From: Bacillota bacterium
Lineage (GTDB): Bacteria > Bacillota > Bacilli > Calditerricolales > Calditerricolaceae
Reading direction: 5' to 3'
NCBI GenBank assembly: GCA_017577925.1
Contig: PKQU01000006.1
Location: forward strand, 1-22,180
DNA: 22,180 bases
The stretch's first letter is position 1, and each line of letters opens with the position of its first letter. Shown one piece after another: positions 12,976-20,441 of this stretch. The notes beneath the pieces are model-generated. The model was not told the DNA's origin, did not search any database, and saw only the letters and a list, made by a program, of their open reading frames with translations. Both the position numbers and the translations under genes were made by a program.

Positions 12976-13895
12976 TTACTTGATTTTCCGAAGTCTTGTA
13001 CGTCGCGGCAGGATACGCGCCACCGGCGACGCCATGGCGTGCTGCTCGTGCAAGTCGGCATTGGTCAGGTGCACGTAGCGCTTGGTCATCACCAGCGACG
13101 CATGGCCGAGCTGGCGCTGAAGGGCGAAAACGTTGCCGCCCCCGCGCAGGAACAGGAGCGCTGACGTATGTCGGAACATGTAAGCCGTCACCCTGCAACC
13201 TAGCGCTTCGCTGTATTGCTGAAGGCGTTGCGACCACCCGTTAGGCGTGAGCGGACGGCCGTTCGCTGAAGCGAATACCGGCACGTCGTCCGTCCAGTCC
13301 TTTGGCCGCACCGACAGGAGCTTGTGCACGGCCTTGGCCGTCTGCGGGCTGATTACAACCGTGCGCGCCGTTCTTGTTTTGGCCGCCGTGGAAGGAATCA
13401 CAACTTCAAATGCAGCAAGGTTGAAATGCGTGGGAAGAAGCTGCAAGGCTTCACCGGGCCTTGCCCCCGTATCCAGTTGAAAGAGAATCAACGCATAGTC
13501 ACGCAGACCCGTGTAGGTATTCCGGTTCGGCAATGACAAAAGCCGTTTGATGGTTTCTTCGTCCAAACTGCGCGGAACACCCTCATTCTTGCGCTTCTTG
13601 ATGCCGTCCATGGGGTTTTTGGGCAGGTAGCCTTCCTGCACGCACCACGCGAAGAAGGCCTTGAGGTATTCGCGGCGCAGGTTGTAGTAGGTGGCCGACT
13701 TGTCGCGCAGGGCAGCGAAGTGGTTGACCACGGCCTTCTTCAACGCCATGAAGCTGGGCCACGCGTCGGGGCATTCGTCGAAAAAGCGCGACAGGTGCTT
13801 TCGGTAGTCGGCCAGTGTGCGCGGCGCACGGCTTCCGCCTGCCTGGTGAGGAGAAACTCCTCTATGGCGTCCTGCCACGAGACAACGTCGAACAT
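12976..13895 (-). CDS. Tyrosine recombinase (integrase), frameshifted near its N terminus
   Basis: This integrase would insert the element into tRNA-Arg. The catalytic domain is complete: Arg I in DTGARPGEAL, Lys in AAKTRTART, YMFRHTSALLFLRGG (Arg II; the usual first His of HxxR is Tyr), LGHASLVMTKRY with the third-position His and nucleophilic Tyr. The N-terminal SAM-like domain is split between frames. MFDVVSWQDAIEEFLLTRQ starts at the ATG 13895, and the continuation GGSRAPRTLADYRKHLSRFF is in the -1 frame, meeting near 13840. The remaining single frame opens with a GTG at 13878 and would lack a proper N terminus. Joined, the protein is about 305 residues, normal for the family. No canonical slippery heptamer is visible, so a 1-bp deletion or a sequence error is likeliest. 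It sits beside the right att site, reading inward. Confidence 0.85.
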
Positions 13896-13937
13896 AAGAA
13901 AACAGCGACCCCCTCTTCTATGAAACACGGGTGCCGC

Positions 13938-13949
13938 TGCGGTTGAACG
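13938..13949 (+). repeat. Candidate integrase arm-type site, right copy
   Basis: TGCGGTTGAACG on the plus strand, 65 bp inside the right att core. It is the inverted partner of 6513-6524. It lies in the short leader between the integrase gene and the tRNA, where arm sites are usual. Confidence 0.45.
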
Positions 13950-13951
13950 AA

Positions 13952-13973
13952 CCGAAACGGTTTTTCGGTTTTT
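13952..13973 (+). terminator. Weak plus-strand terminator-like hairpin near the right end
   Basis: CCGAAA/TTTCGG with a short loop is followed by five T. It would stop plus-strand transcription leaving the element towards the tRNA genes. The stem is only 6 bp. Confidence 0.35.
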
Positions 13974-14014
13974 CCGTGCGATGTACACAACCAAAAAACC
14001 GCGATATATCAAGA

Positions 14015-14068
14015 CTGGCGGGCCCGAGAGGACTCGAACCTCCGACACGCGGTTTAGGAAACCGCTGC
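14015..14068. repeat. Right attachment site within tRNA-Arg
   Basis: This 54-bp copy of the att core is identical to 6406-6459. It forms the 3' part of the intact tRNA-Arg, so the element supplies a replacement end and keeps the tRNA functional. Confidence 0.93.
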
Positions 14069-14092
14069 TCTATCCAACTGAGCTACGGGCCC
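14016..14092 (-). tRNA. tRNA-Arg (anticodon CCT), integration target
   Basis: The 77-nt minus-strand gene starts GGGCCCGTAGCTCAGTTGG, has the anticodon loop TTCCTAA (CCU), the T arm GGTTCGAGTCC, the acceptor CGGGCCC and encoded CCA. It decodes AGG. The 5' 24 nt or so are chromosomal and the rest comes from the element's att copy. Its original terminator now lies 7.6 kb away. Confidence 0.97.
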
Positions 14093-14095
14093 ATC

Positions 14096-14190
<95 letters not shown>

Positions 14191-14220
14191 GCATACCTTC
14201 CCACATTTTTATCATACGAC

Positions 14221-14248
14221 GGCGGCCGGCAAAACGCAACCGGCCGCC
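14221..14248 (-). terminator. Hairpin after serS
   Basis: A perfect 9-bp stem GGCGGCCGG/CCGGCCGCC lies 20 bp past the serS stop. The minus strand then reads GTCGTATGATAAAAATG with no immediate T run, so it may be leaky and let serS transcription enter the tRNA genes. Confidence 0.5.
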
Positions 14249-14267
14249 AAAAGCTGCCGCTTCCGCC

Positions 14268-15551
14268 TCAGTCAGCCGGAGGCGCGATCACCTCGACGCC
14301 CATGTACGGGCGCAGCGCCTCGGGGATGACCACACTGCCATCCGCCTGTTGATAGTTTTCCAGAATGGCCGCCACCGTGCGCCCCACAGCCAGCCCCGAT
14401 CCGTTAAGCGTGTGCACGAACTCCGGCTTGGCCTTTGGTGCGCGGCGGAAACGAATCTGTGCACGACGCGCTTGGAAATCCTCGAAATTGCTGCAGGAGG
14501 AGATTTCGCGGTAGGTGCCGGCGGAAGGCAGCCACACCTCGATGTCATAGGTCTTGGCTGCGGCAAACCCGAGGTCGCCGGCACACAACGCCACCACGCG
14601 ATACGGCAGGCCCAGGCGCTGGAGCACCGTCTCTGCCTGCGCGGTAAGCGCCTCTAGGGCCTCATAGGAGTCTTCCGGTTTCACAAACTGCACCAGCTCC
14701 ACCTTGTTGAACTGGTGCAAGCGGATGAGCCCGCGCGTGTCGCGACCCGCCGCCCCGGCCTCGGCGCGGAAACAGGCGCTGTACGCGACGTATTTCTTGG
14801 GCAGGTCGTCTGGGCCCAGAATCTCCTCGCGGTGCAGGTTGGTCACCGGCACCTCGGCCGTCGGGATGAGATAGTAGTCGCTGTCCACGACGCGGAAGGC
14901 GTCCTCCTCGAATTTCGGGAGCTGACCGGTGCCGATCATGCTGTGGCGGTGGACCAGATAGGGCGGGAAGACCTCTTCATAGCCAAACTCGCGCACATGC
15001 AGGTCGATCATGAAATTGATCAGCGCGCGTTCCAGACGAGCGCCAAGCCCTTTGTAAAACACGAACCGGCTGCCCGTCACCTTTGCCGCCGCCTCGAAAT
15101 CCAGGATGCCCAGGCGCTCCGCCAGCTCCCAATGGGGCTTCGGATCGAAAGCAAAGGTGGGAGGCTCACCCCAACGGCGCACTTCGACATTGTCGGCATC
15201 CGAAGCGCCATCGGGCACCGTTTCGTGCGGCACGTTGGGAATGGACAAGAGCAGTTCGTCGATTTCTGCCTCCAGTTGGCGAATGCGCTCGTCCAGCTCC
15301 TTGATCCGATCGGAAACCTGGCGCATTTCGGCGATGCGCGCCTCGGCGTCTTCCCCGGCGCGCTTGAGCCGGGCAATTTCCTGGGAAACTTCGTTGCGCT
15401 GGTGTTTCAACTGGTCGCTTTCCGCCACCAAAGCCCGCCAGGCGGTATCAAGCTCCACAAACCGGTCAAGTTCCGCCGGAACGGCGCCACGCCGTGCCAA
15501 GGCGCGCTTGACGCCGTCCAGATCGTGGCGCAGGCGTTTTACATCCAGCAT
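14268..15551 (-). CDS. serS: Seryl-tRNA synthetase
   Basis: It charges tRNA-Ser (and selenocysteine tRNA where present) with serine in the cytoplasm. It is a class II enzyme of 427 residues. The N-terminal long antiparallel coiled coil that grips the tRNA variable arm is clear (ELDRFVELDTAWRALVAESD to LDERIRQLEAEIDELLLSIP). Then come TAEVPVTNLHREEIL, motif 2 (YSACFRAEAGAAGRDTRGLI) and motif 3 (GSGLAVGRTVAAILENYQ). The ATG at 15551 (MLDVKRLRHDLDGVK) is chosen because a strong AAAGGAGG site lies 7 nt before it. No T-box leader is visible, though one regulates serS in B. subtilis. The upstream terminator at 15583-15611 leaves almost no room for a separate promoter. Confidence 0.97.
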   Translation of the reverse strand: MLDVKRLRHDLDGVKRALARRGAVPAELDRFVELDTAWRALVAESDQLKHQRNEVSQEIARLKRAGEDAEARIAEMRQVSDRIKELDERIRQLEAEIDELLLSIPNVPHETVPDGASDADNVEVRRWGEPPTFAFDPKPHWELAERLGILDFEAAAKVTGSRFVFYKGLGARLERALINFMIDLHVREFGYEEVFPPYLVHRHSMIGTGQLPKFEEDAFRVVDSDYYLIPTAEVPVTNLHREEILGPDDLPKKYVAYSACFRAEAGAAGRDTRGLIRLHQFNKVELVQFVKPEDSYEALEALTAQAETVLQRLGLPYRVVALCAGDLGFAAAKTYDIEVWLPSAGTYREISSCSNFEDFQARRAQIRFRRAPKAKPEFVHTLNGSGLAVGRTVAAILENYQQADGSVVIPEALRPYMGVEVIAPPAD

Positions 15552-15582
15552 CAAGATCCCTCCTTTGTTGCCATGGGAAACG

Positions 15583-15611
15583 AAAACTCCCGCCCCGGCC
15601 TGGGACGGGAG
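15583..15611 (-). terminator. Terminator between pdxT and serS
   Basis: CTCCCGTCCC/GGGGCGGGAG on the minus strand (10 bp with one mismatch-like G pair, loop AGGCC) is followed by TTTTCG. It ends only 17 bp before the serS ribosome site, so it could work as an attenuator for serS as well as a stop for pdxS-pdxT. Confidence 0.75.
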
Positions 15612-15630
15612 ACCCACCATGTGCACCAAC

Positions 15631-16203
15631 TTACGCAGATTCGTTCACCATTTGCAGGAAATATGCGTGCACGCGTTCGTCGTCCGTCAGTTCCGGGTGG
15701 AAAGCCGTGGCGAGCAGGTGGCCTTGTCGCGCCGCAACAATCCGGTCCTGAAACTTGGACAGCACCTCCACATTTTCGCCGACCTCCCGGATGTACGGCG
15801 CCCGGATGAAAACGGCCCGGAACCGGTCGGCCACACCCGCCACCGGCAAATCCGTCTCGAAACTCTCCCGTTGCCGACCGAACGCATTACGCTCCACGGT
15901 GATGTCCATGAGACCCAAGTAGGTCTCGTCTTGTCCGGCAATGCGCTTGGCCAGCACGATCAGGCCGGCGCAGGTCCCAAAAATGGGCTTGCCCTGCGCG
16001 GAAAATTCGCGTACTTCCTCGTCAATGCCGTATTTTTTCATCAACCGGCCGATGGTCGTGCTTTCGCCACCGGGGATCACCAGCCCGTCCAAGGCCGGAA
16101 TCTCTTCGGCGCGCTTGACCGGAATGGCGCGCGCCCCGGCTTTCTCCAGCATCCGAATGTGCTCCGCTACGGCCCCTTGCAACGCCAATACGCCGATGTT
16201 CAT
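15631..16203 (-). CDS. pdxT: Pyridoxal 5'-phosphate synthase glutaminase subunit PdxT
   Basis: PdxT hydrolyses glutamine and channels ammonia to PdxS for making pyridoxal 5'-phosphate. It is a class I glutamine amidotransferase of 190 residues, the normal size. Visible motifs are IPGGESTT near 43-50, the nucleophile elbow FGTCAGL (Cys78), and the catalytic His169/Glu171 in AFHPELT. The start MNIGVLALQGAVAEH is standard. It follows pdxS by 10 bp and the two form a 12+12 subunit complex in known relatives. Confidence 0.98.
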   Translation of the reverse strand: MNIGVLALQGAVAEHIRMLEKAGARAIPVKRAEEIPALDGLVIPGGESTTIGRLMKKYGIDEEVREFSAQGKPIFGTCAGLIVLAKRIAGQDETYLGLMDITVERNAFGRQRESFETDLPVAGVADRFRAVFIRAPYIREVGENVEVLSKFQDRIVAARQGHLLATAFHPELTDDERVHAYFLQMVNESA

Positions 16204-16213
16204 TGCTGCATCC

Positions 16214-17098
16214 CTACCATCCGCGCTCCTGCAAACGCTGGTCCTCGCCGAGGGAGGCGATGTCGATTCCCTTCATGGCGCCGCCCAGCCCTTTCATAAG
16301 ATGGGCCAGCCGCTCGTAGTCATCATAGTGCGCCGTCGCCTCAACGATGGCCCGGGCGTACTTCTCGGGGTTTTCCGACTTGAAGATCCCCGACCCGACA
16401 AACACACCGTCGGCGCCGAGGTACATCATCAACGCCGCGTCGGCCGGCGTGGCTACGCCACCCGCGGCAAAGTTGACCACCGGCAGGCGCCCATGCTCGT
16501 GGACATACTTCAACAGCTCGTACGGCGCCCCCAGGGCCTTGGCTTCAGCCATCAACTCGTCGGGCGACATGTTCTGCACCTTGCGGATTTGCGCCTGCAT
16601 CGTCCGCATGTGGCGCACCGCTTCAACAATGTTCCCCGTGCCCGCCTCGCCCTTCGTGCGGATCATCGAGGCACCCTCACCGATGCGGCGCAGGGCTTCG
16701 CCGAGATCGCGCGCCCCGCAAACGAAGGGCACGGTAAACTCGTGCTTGTTGATATGGAACCGATCGTCGGCCGGCGTCAGCACTTCGCTCTCGTCGATAT
16801 AGTCGACGCCAAGGGCCTCGAGTATTTTCGCCTCCACGTAATGCCCGATGCGGCACTTGGCCATCACCGGGATGGAAACGGCGTTCATCACCTCTTCGAT
16901 GACCCGTGGGTCGGCCATCCGTGCCACGCCACCCGCCGCGCGGATATCCGCCGGTACGCGCTCGAGGGCCATCACGGCCACCGCACCAGCCGCTTCGGCG
17001 ATCTTCGCCTGCTCCGCGTTGGTGACGTCCATGATGACGCCGCCTTTTTGCATCTCCGCCATGCCACGCTTGACGCGCGTGGTACCCACTTCCACCAT
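16214..17098 (-). CDS. pdxS: Pyridoxal 5'-phosphate synthase subunit PdxS
   Basis: PdxS builds pyridoxal 5'-phosphate from ribose 5-phosphate, glyceraldehyde 3-phosphate and ammonia supplied by PdxT (the DXP-independent route). It has 294 residues and a TIM-barrel fold. The key residues are present: Asp24 in GGVIMDV, Lys81 in MAKCRIGH (first Schiff base), and Lys149 in IRTKGEAGTGN (second lysine). The ATG at 17098 has an AGGAGG site. It is transcribed from the promoter at 17178-17206 together with pdxT. Confidence 0.98.
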   Translation of the reverse strand: MVEVGTTRVKRGMAEMQKGGVIMDVTNAEQAKIAEAAGAVAVMALERVPADIRAAGGVARMADPRVIEEVMNAVSIPVMAKCRIGHYVEAKILEALGVDYIDESEVLTPADDRFHINKHEFTVPFVCGARDLGEALRRIGEGASMIRTKGEAGTGNIVEAVRHMRTMQAQIRKVQNMSPDELMAEAKALGAPYELLKYVHEHGRLPVVNFAAGGVATPADAALMMYLGADGVFVGSGIFKSENPEKYARAIVEATAHYDDYERLAHLMKGLGGAMKGIDIASLGEDQRLQERGW

Positions 17099-17177
17099 GG
17101 CTCGTTCCTCCTAACTCCTCTGGTGTGGTCCGTTCCCGGTATGTCGAATCCGCCATGCCAAGCTCGTCATTACCGTT

Positions 17178-17206
17178 ATTTTACCCAATGGGATGAGCAT
17201 AGGCAA
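17178..17206 (-). promoter_or_regulatory. Promoter of pdxS-pdxT
   Basis: The minus strand has -35 TTGCCT (17206-17201), a 17-bp spacer and -10 TAAAAT (17183-17178), leaving a leader of about 73 nt before pdxS. It shows that pdxST need not depend on read-through from dacA. Confidence 0.7.
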
Positions 17207-17237
17207 CCAACTGGATCGGATATGTCCGCCCGGAATC

Positions 17238-17369
17238 TCACTCGTCTCCCCGCTCCTGCCGCGGCCAGTTGCGCAAAAACGCGCGAAACATGAAGAACCC
17301 GCCAACGGCGAGCAACACAAACACAATCGACGGCACGATCACCAGCGCCCATTGCATGCCGAGCGACAT
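17238..17369 (-). CDS. Small single-pass membrane protein (43 residues), unknown
   Basis: I do not recognise a family. The ATG at 17369 lies 10 bp after the dacA stop and has a GAGGTGAGGGG ribosome site. The product has a short N-terminal tail (MSLGMQWA), one strongly hydrophobic helix (LVIVPSIVFVLLAVGGFFMF) and a positively charged tail (RAFLRNWPRQERGDE), which predicts an N-out, C-in single-span protein. It is co-transcribed with dacA and could be an accessory factor of cell-wall metabolism, but that rests on position only. Its size means it is easily missed by gene callers. Confidence 0.75.
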   Translation of the reverse strand: MSLGMQWALVIVPSIVFVLLAVGGFFMFRAFLRNWPRQERGDE

Positions 17370-17379
17370 GCCCCTCACC

Positions 17380-18684
17380 TCAAAACGCTCCCGTGACGGC
17401 CTCTACGATGCTGGAAAACAGGCCGGCAAGGGCGTTTTTGACACTACGGAAGAAGAGGCGGAGCCATCCGGCTTCCTCCACGTCCTCTTGGGCGATCAGC
17501 TTCACCGCACCGGCCTCCGGCGTCAGGTACTCGTCCCCGCCCGATGCGGCAACCGCTTTGATCGTGCCCACCGCTTGTCCCTGCTTGACCGGAGCCACCA
17601 CCTCCGCCACGCTTACCCGCGGCGACGGCGCGCTTTCATCCCCTTTGCGCACAACGGCGACCACGTCACGCTCGGGGACAACCGGAACCTCCAGGTCTAC
17701 CCCCTTGGTCACCGGAACCGTTTCGTAGCCCTTCACCGGCTCCTTTCCTTTGAAGAGGGTTTTGACTTCAAATTGGCTGAACCCGTAGTCGAACAGCTTG
17801 GCCGTCTCCTGGAACCGCGCCAACTCGGAGGAGGTCCCCATCACCACGCTGATCAGGCGCATGCCGTCCCGCTGGGCGGTGCCAGTGAAACAGTATCCGG
17901 CCTGCTCGGTGTGGCCCGTCTTCAGCCCGTCCACACCGGGATACTGCGCCACCAAACCGGGCAACATCCAGTTCCAGTTCGCCATCTGTATCGGGTTGGC
18001 TTCCCCTTCGCGAAACACCGCCTTGGGAATGCTGGAAAACTCCAGTACCTCCGGATAATCCATGAGCAGCCGGCGGGCCAGGATTGCCGCATCCCGCGCC
18101 GACATCTGGTTGTCGCCGTTCCCCGGCGGACGGAACTGGGCGGGAATGTCCTTCAACGGGAAGCCCGTGCTGGTAACGAAATGCGTGTGGGTCATCCCCA
18201 GCGCTTTTGCCTTTTTGTTCATCTGCTCGACGAAGGCCGCCTCCGATCCCGCCACGTGCCTGGCCAGCATCACCGTGGCGTCATTGGCCGAGTAGACGGC
18301 CATCGCCGTGTACAGCTCGCGCACGGTGCGCACTTCGCCGAGGTTCAAGAACACGCGCGAACCGCCATGGCGTCCCATCCAATAACCGTATTCGTCGGTG
18401 GTGACCCTGTCCTCCCATGAAATCTTGCCCTGCTTGATCGCCTCCAACACGAGGTATTCGGTCATCATCTTCGTCATGCTGGCGGGAGGCAGCGGCAGAT
18501 TTTCGTTGTATTTGTAGAGGATTTTCCCCGTTTCCGCTTCGACGAGAATCGCCGACTTGGCGGCAAGCTGCAAAGGGGGCTGCGCGTAGGCCGTGGGACC
18601 TGTCCAACCGGCTGTGATCACCAGCGCGAGAAGCAGGATGAACACGACCCGCGGCACGCGCAACCGCCACCGACTCTGCACCAT
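17380..18684 (-). CDS. dacA: D-alanyl-D-alanine carboxypeptidase (PBP5-type)
   Basis: It trims the terminal D-alanine of peptidoglycan pentapeptides outside the cell membrane. From the ATG at 18684 the protein has 434 residues: a signal peptide (RVPRVVFILLLALVITAGW, cut near AYAQ), the serine-type catalytic motifs SMTK (Ser69, Lys72), SAN (132-134) and KTG (255-257), the PBP5 C-terminal beta domain, and a final amphipathic helix (LFFRSVKNALAGLFSSIVEA) that anchors it to the membrane. The chosen start has a GGGAGGTG site 8 nt upstream; an upstream in-frame extension would cover the promoter and terminator and is rejected. It follows guaB as in B. subtilis. Confidence 0.96.
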   Translation of the reverse strand: MVQSRWRLRVPRVVFILLLALVITAGWTGPTAYAQPPLQLAAKSAILVEAETGKILYKYNENLPLPPASMTKMMTEYLVLEAIKQGKISWEDRVTTDEYGYWMGRHGGSRVFLNLGEVRTVRELYTAMAVYSANDATVMLARHVAGSEAAFVEQMNKKAKALGMTHTHFVTSTGFPLKDIPAQFRPPGNGDNQMSARDAAILARRLLMDYPEVLEFSSIPKAVFREGEANPIQMANWNWMLPGLVAQYPGVDGLKTGHTEQAGYCFTGTAQRDGMRLISVVMGTSSELARFQETAKLFDYGFSQFEVKTLFKGKEPVKGYETVPVTKGVDLEVPVVPERDVVAVVRKGDESAPSPRVSVAEVVAPVKQGQAVGTIKAVAASGGDEYLTPEAGAVKLIAQEDVEEAGWLRLFFRSVKNALAGLFSSIVEAVTGAF

Positions 18685-18720
18685 CTCCACGCACCTCCCA
18701 CGCGGTTTCACACATCCCCC

Positions 18721-18729
18721 ATTGTACCA
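18721..18729 (-). promoter_or_regulatory. Extended -10 promoter of dacA
   Basis: The minus strand reads TGG-TACAAT here, an extended -10, 37 bp before the dacA ATG; no good -35 is visible. It follows the guaB terminator, so dacA has its own start of transcription. Confidence 0.55.
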
Positions 18730-18774
18730 TACCCGCGCGGGAGCATGCGCCGCCATCTTGTCCCGCGAGCGGTG

Positions 18775-18804
18775 TAAAAAAGCGACAGGGTTCTCCCCTG
18801 TCGC
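18775..18804 (-). terminator. Terminator of guaB
   Basis: A perfect 9-bp stem GCGACAGGG (18782-18790) / CCCTGTCGC (18796-18804) is followed by six or more T on the minus strand, 9 bp beyond the guaB stop. Confidence 0.92.
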
Positions 18805-18812
18805 ACAGCGGT

Positions 18813-20270
18813 TCAAAGCGAGTAGTTAGGCGCCTCCTTCGTGATCTGCACGTCGTGTGGATGGCTTTCGCGCAGGCCCGCGTTGGTGATGCGCACAAAA
18901 CGCGTTTTCGTTTTCAGTTCCTCGATCGTCCGGCATCCGGTATACCCCATACCCGCCCGCAGGCCACCAATCAGCTGGTACACCACCTCGTGCAAGGGTC
19001 CCTTGTAGGGCACGCGCCCCTCGATGCCCTCGGGAACCAGCTTCTGCGCGTTTTCTTGGAAGTAGCGGTCACTACTGCCCGCCTTCATTGCCCCGATGGA
19101 ACCCATTCCGCGGTAGACCTTAAACCGACGGCCCTGGTAGATTTCAAACTCGCCCGGGCTCTCGTCGGTCCCGGCAAACAGGCTGCCAATCATCACCGCG
19201 TCGGCACCGGCGGCAATGGCCTTGACGATGTCTCCCGAATACTTGATGCCACCGTCGGCGATGATGGCCACGCCGTACTGCCGCGCCACCGTCGCGCAAT
19301 CGTAAATGGCTGTCACCTGCGGCACACCGATGCCGGCCACGACCCGCGTCGTGCAGATGGACCCGGGCCCAATGCCCACCTTCACCGCCGTGGCGCCCGC
19401 TTCGATGAGATCGCGCGTCGCCTCTCCGGTGGCCACGTTGCCGGCGATGATGTCCAGATCGGGGAAGCGCTTGCGCAGGGCCTTTACCGTCTCGATGACG
19501 CCCTTGGAATGCCCGTGCGCCGTGTCCACGACGAGCACGTCAACACCGGCGGCGACAAGGGCTTCCGCCCGTTCCATCGTATCGCGGGACACGCCGACGG
19601 CGGCACCGACCACCAGCCGGCCCTGCGCGTCCTTGGCCGCGTTGGGGTACTGTTCGGCCTTTTCGATGTCCTTGATGGTGATGAGGCCCTTCAGGACGAA
19701 GTTTTCGTCGACCAGCGGCAGCTTCTCAATCTTGTGCTTCTGCAGGATGGCCTCCGCCTCTTTCAGCGTTGTGCCCACCGGCGCCGTCACGAGGTTCTCC
19801 TTTGTCATTACCTCACGGATCGGCGTGGAATAGTCGCGGACGAACCGCAGGTCACGGTTGGTGATGATTCCCACCAGGCGCTTGTTCTCGTCGACGATCG
19901 GCACCCCGGAAATGCGGTACTTGGCCATCAGCGCCTCGGCATCGTACACCTTGTGGTCGGGCGTCAAGTAGAACGGATTGGTGATGACACCGCTTTCCGA
20001 ACGCTTCACCTTGTCCACTTCTTCGGCCTGCTCTTCGATGGACATGTTCTTGTGAATGACGCCGAGCCCGCCTTCCCGGGCCATGGCGATGGCCATCGGG
20101 GCCTCCGTCACCGTATCCATCGCCGCGCTCAAAAGCGGGATATTCAGCTTTAGCTTGTCGCTGAGGCGCGTCGAAACATCAGCATCACGCGGCAAGATGT
20201 CCGATTTCATCGGCACTACCAGCACATCGTCAAACGTTAAGCCCTCTTTCCCGAACTTTTCTTCCCACAT
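18813..20270 (-). CDS. guaB: Inosine-5'-monophosphate dehydrogenase
   Basis: It oxidises IMP to XMP with NAD, the committed step of guanine nucleotide synthesis. The 485-residue protein starts MWEEKFGKEGLTFDDVLVVP. A CBS pair (about 95-205) is inserted in the barrel. The active-site loop GPGSICTTR has the catalytic Cys306, followed by the phosphate-binding DGGIKYSGDIVKA and the flap region YRGMGSIGAMKAGSSDRYF. The ATG at 20270 matches the Bacillus start; upstream in-frame codons lie in the leader. It has its own strong promoter (20349-20377) and terminator, and I see no purine riboswitch in the 70-nt leader. Confidence 0.98.
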   Translation of the reverse strand: MWEEKFGKEGLTFDDVLVVPMKSDILPRDADVSTRLSDKLKLNIPLLSAAMDTVTEAPMAIAMAREGGLGVIHKNMSIEEQAEEVDKVKRSESGVITNPFYLTPDHKVYDAEALMAKYRISGVPIVDENKRLVGIITNRDLRFVRDYSTPIREVMTKENLVTAPVGTTLKEAEAILQKHKIEKLPLVDENFVLKGLITIKDIEKAEQYPNAAKDAQGRLVVGAAVGVSRDTMERAEALVAAGVDVLVVDTAHGHSKGVIETVKALRKRFPDLDIIAGNVATGEATRDLIEAGATAVKVGIGPGSICTTRVVAGIGVPQVTAIYDCATVARQYGVAIIADGGIKYSGDIVKAIAAGADAVMIGSLFAGTDESPGEFEIYQGRRFKVYRGMGSIGAMKAGSSDRYFQENAQKLVPEGIEGRVPYKGPLHEVVYQLIGGLRAGMGYTGCRTIEELKTKTRFVRITNAGLRESHPHDVQITKEAPNYSL

Positions 20271-20348
20271 CGTGCTTCCCATCCTTTGTCCGGCATGGTA
20301 TGAACAATCGCATGGCATCCAGCAATTTGGTGCATTGATATTATCGAG

Positions 20349-20377
20349 AGTGTACCAAAGGGGGCACACCCTGTCAA
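20349..20377 (-). promoter_or_regulatory. Promoter of guaB
   Basis: A near-consensus promoter on the minus strand: -35 TTGACA (20377-20372), a 17-bp spacer ending TGG, and -10 TACACT (20354-20349). It is the best sigma-A match in the window, as expected for a highly expressed purine gene. Confidence 0.88.
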
Positions 20378-20441
20378 GCAAAATTCGACAAACGTTCGGA
20401 AATCACATTCGTCTGGTGACTCGAATATAAGGAGGGTCCAC

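Larger units (their letters stand above)
6406..14068. mobile_element. Integrated element of about 7.6 kb in tRNA-Arg(CCT); satellite- or plasmid-like
   Basis: The element is bounded by 54-bp direct repeats that match the 3' part of tRNA-Arg(CCT). The right copy restores a full tRNA (14016-14092); the left copy is the displaced original end. Inside are an outward-lying tyrosine integrase, an XRE regulator, a Prim-Pol/zinc-finger/P-loop replication protein, two paralogous TubC_N-like proteins, a resolvase-like nuclease, an ArpU/RinA-type regulator, a coiled-coil protein and two repeat arrays. No virion, lysis, terminase or conjugation genes are visible, so it is not a complete prophage or ICE. 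A phage satellite or an integrated plasmid-like replicon fits best (inference). It interrupts a block that is contiguous in Bacillus relatives. Confidence 0.9.

Noticed and set aside
15552..15630. T-box riboswitch before serS
   Set aside because: The AGGGTGG-type T-box sequence and specifier domain are absent and the gap is too short.
15941..17293. Long plus-strand open frame (450 codons) opposite pdxT/pdxS, and similar long frames opposite serS, guaB and dacA
   Set aside because: They are antisense to clearly conserved genes, have low-complexity Arg/His-rich translations and no ribosome sites; they arise from the GC-rich codon pattern.
18685..18816. N-terminal extension of dacA to 18816
   Set aside because: It would cover the guaB terminator and the dacA promoter and place residues before the signal peptide.
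20271..20348. Purine riboswitch before guaB
   Set aside because: The leader is about 70 nt and shows neither the three-way junction core nor a terminator.
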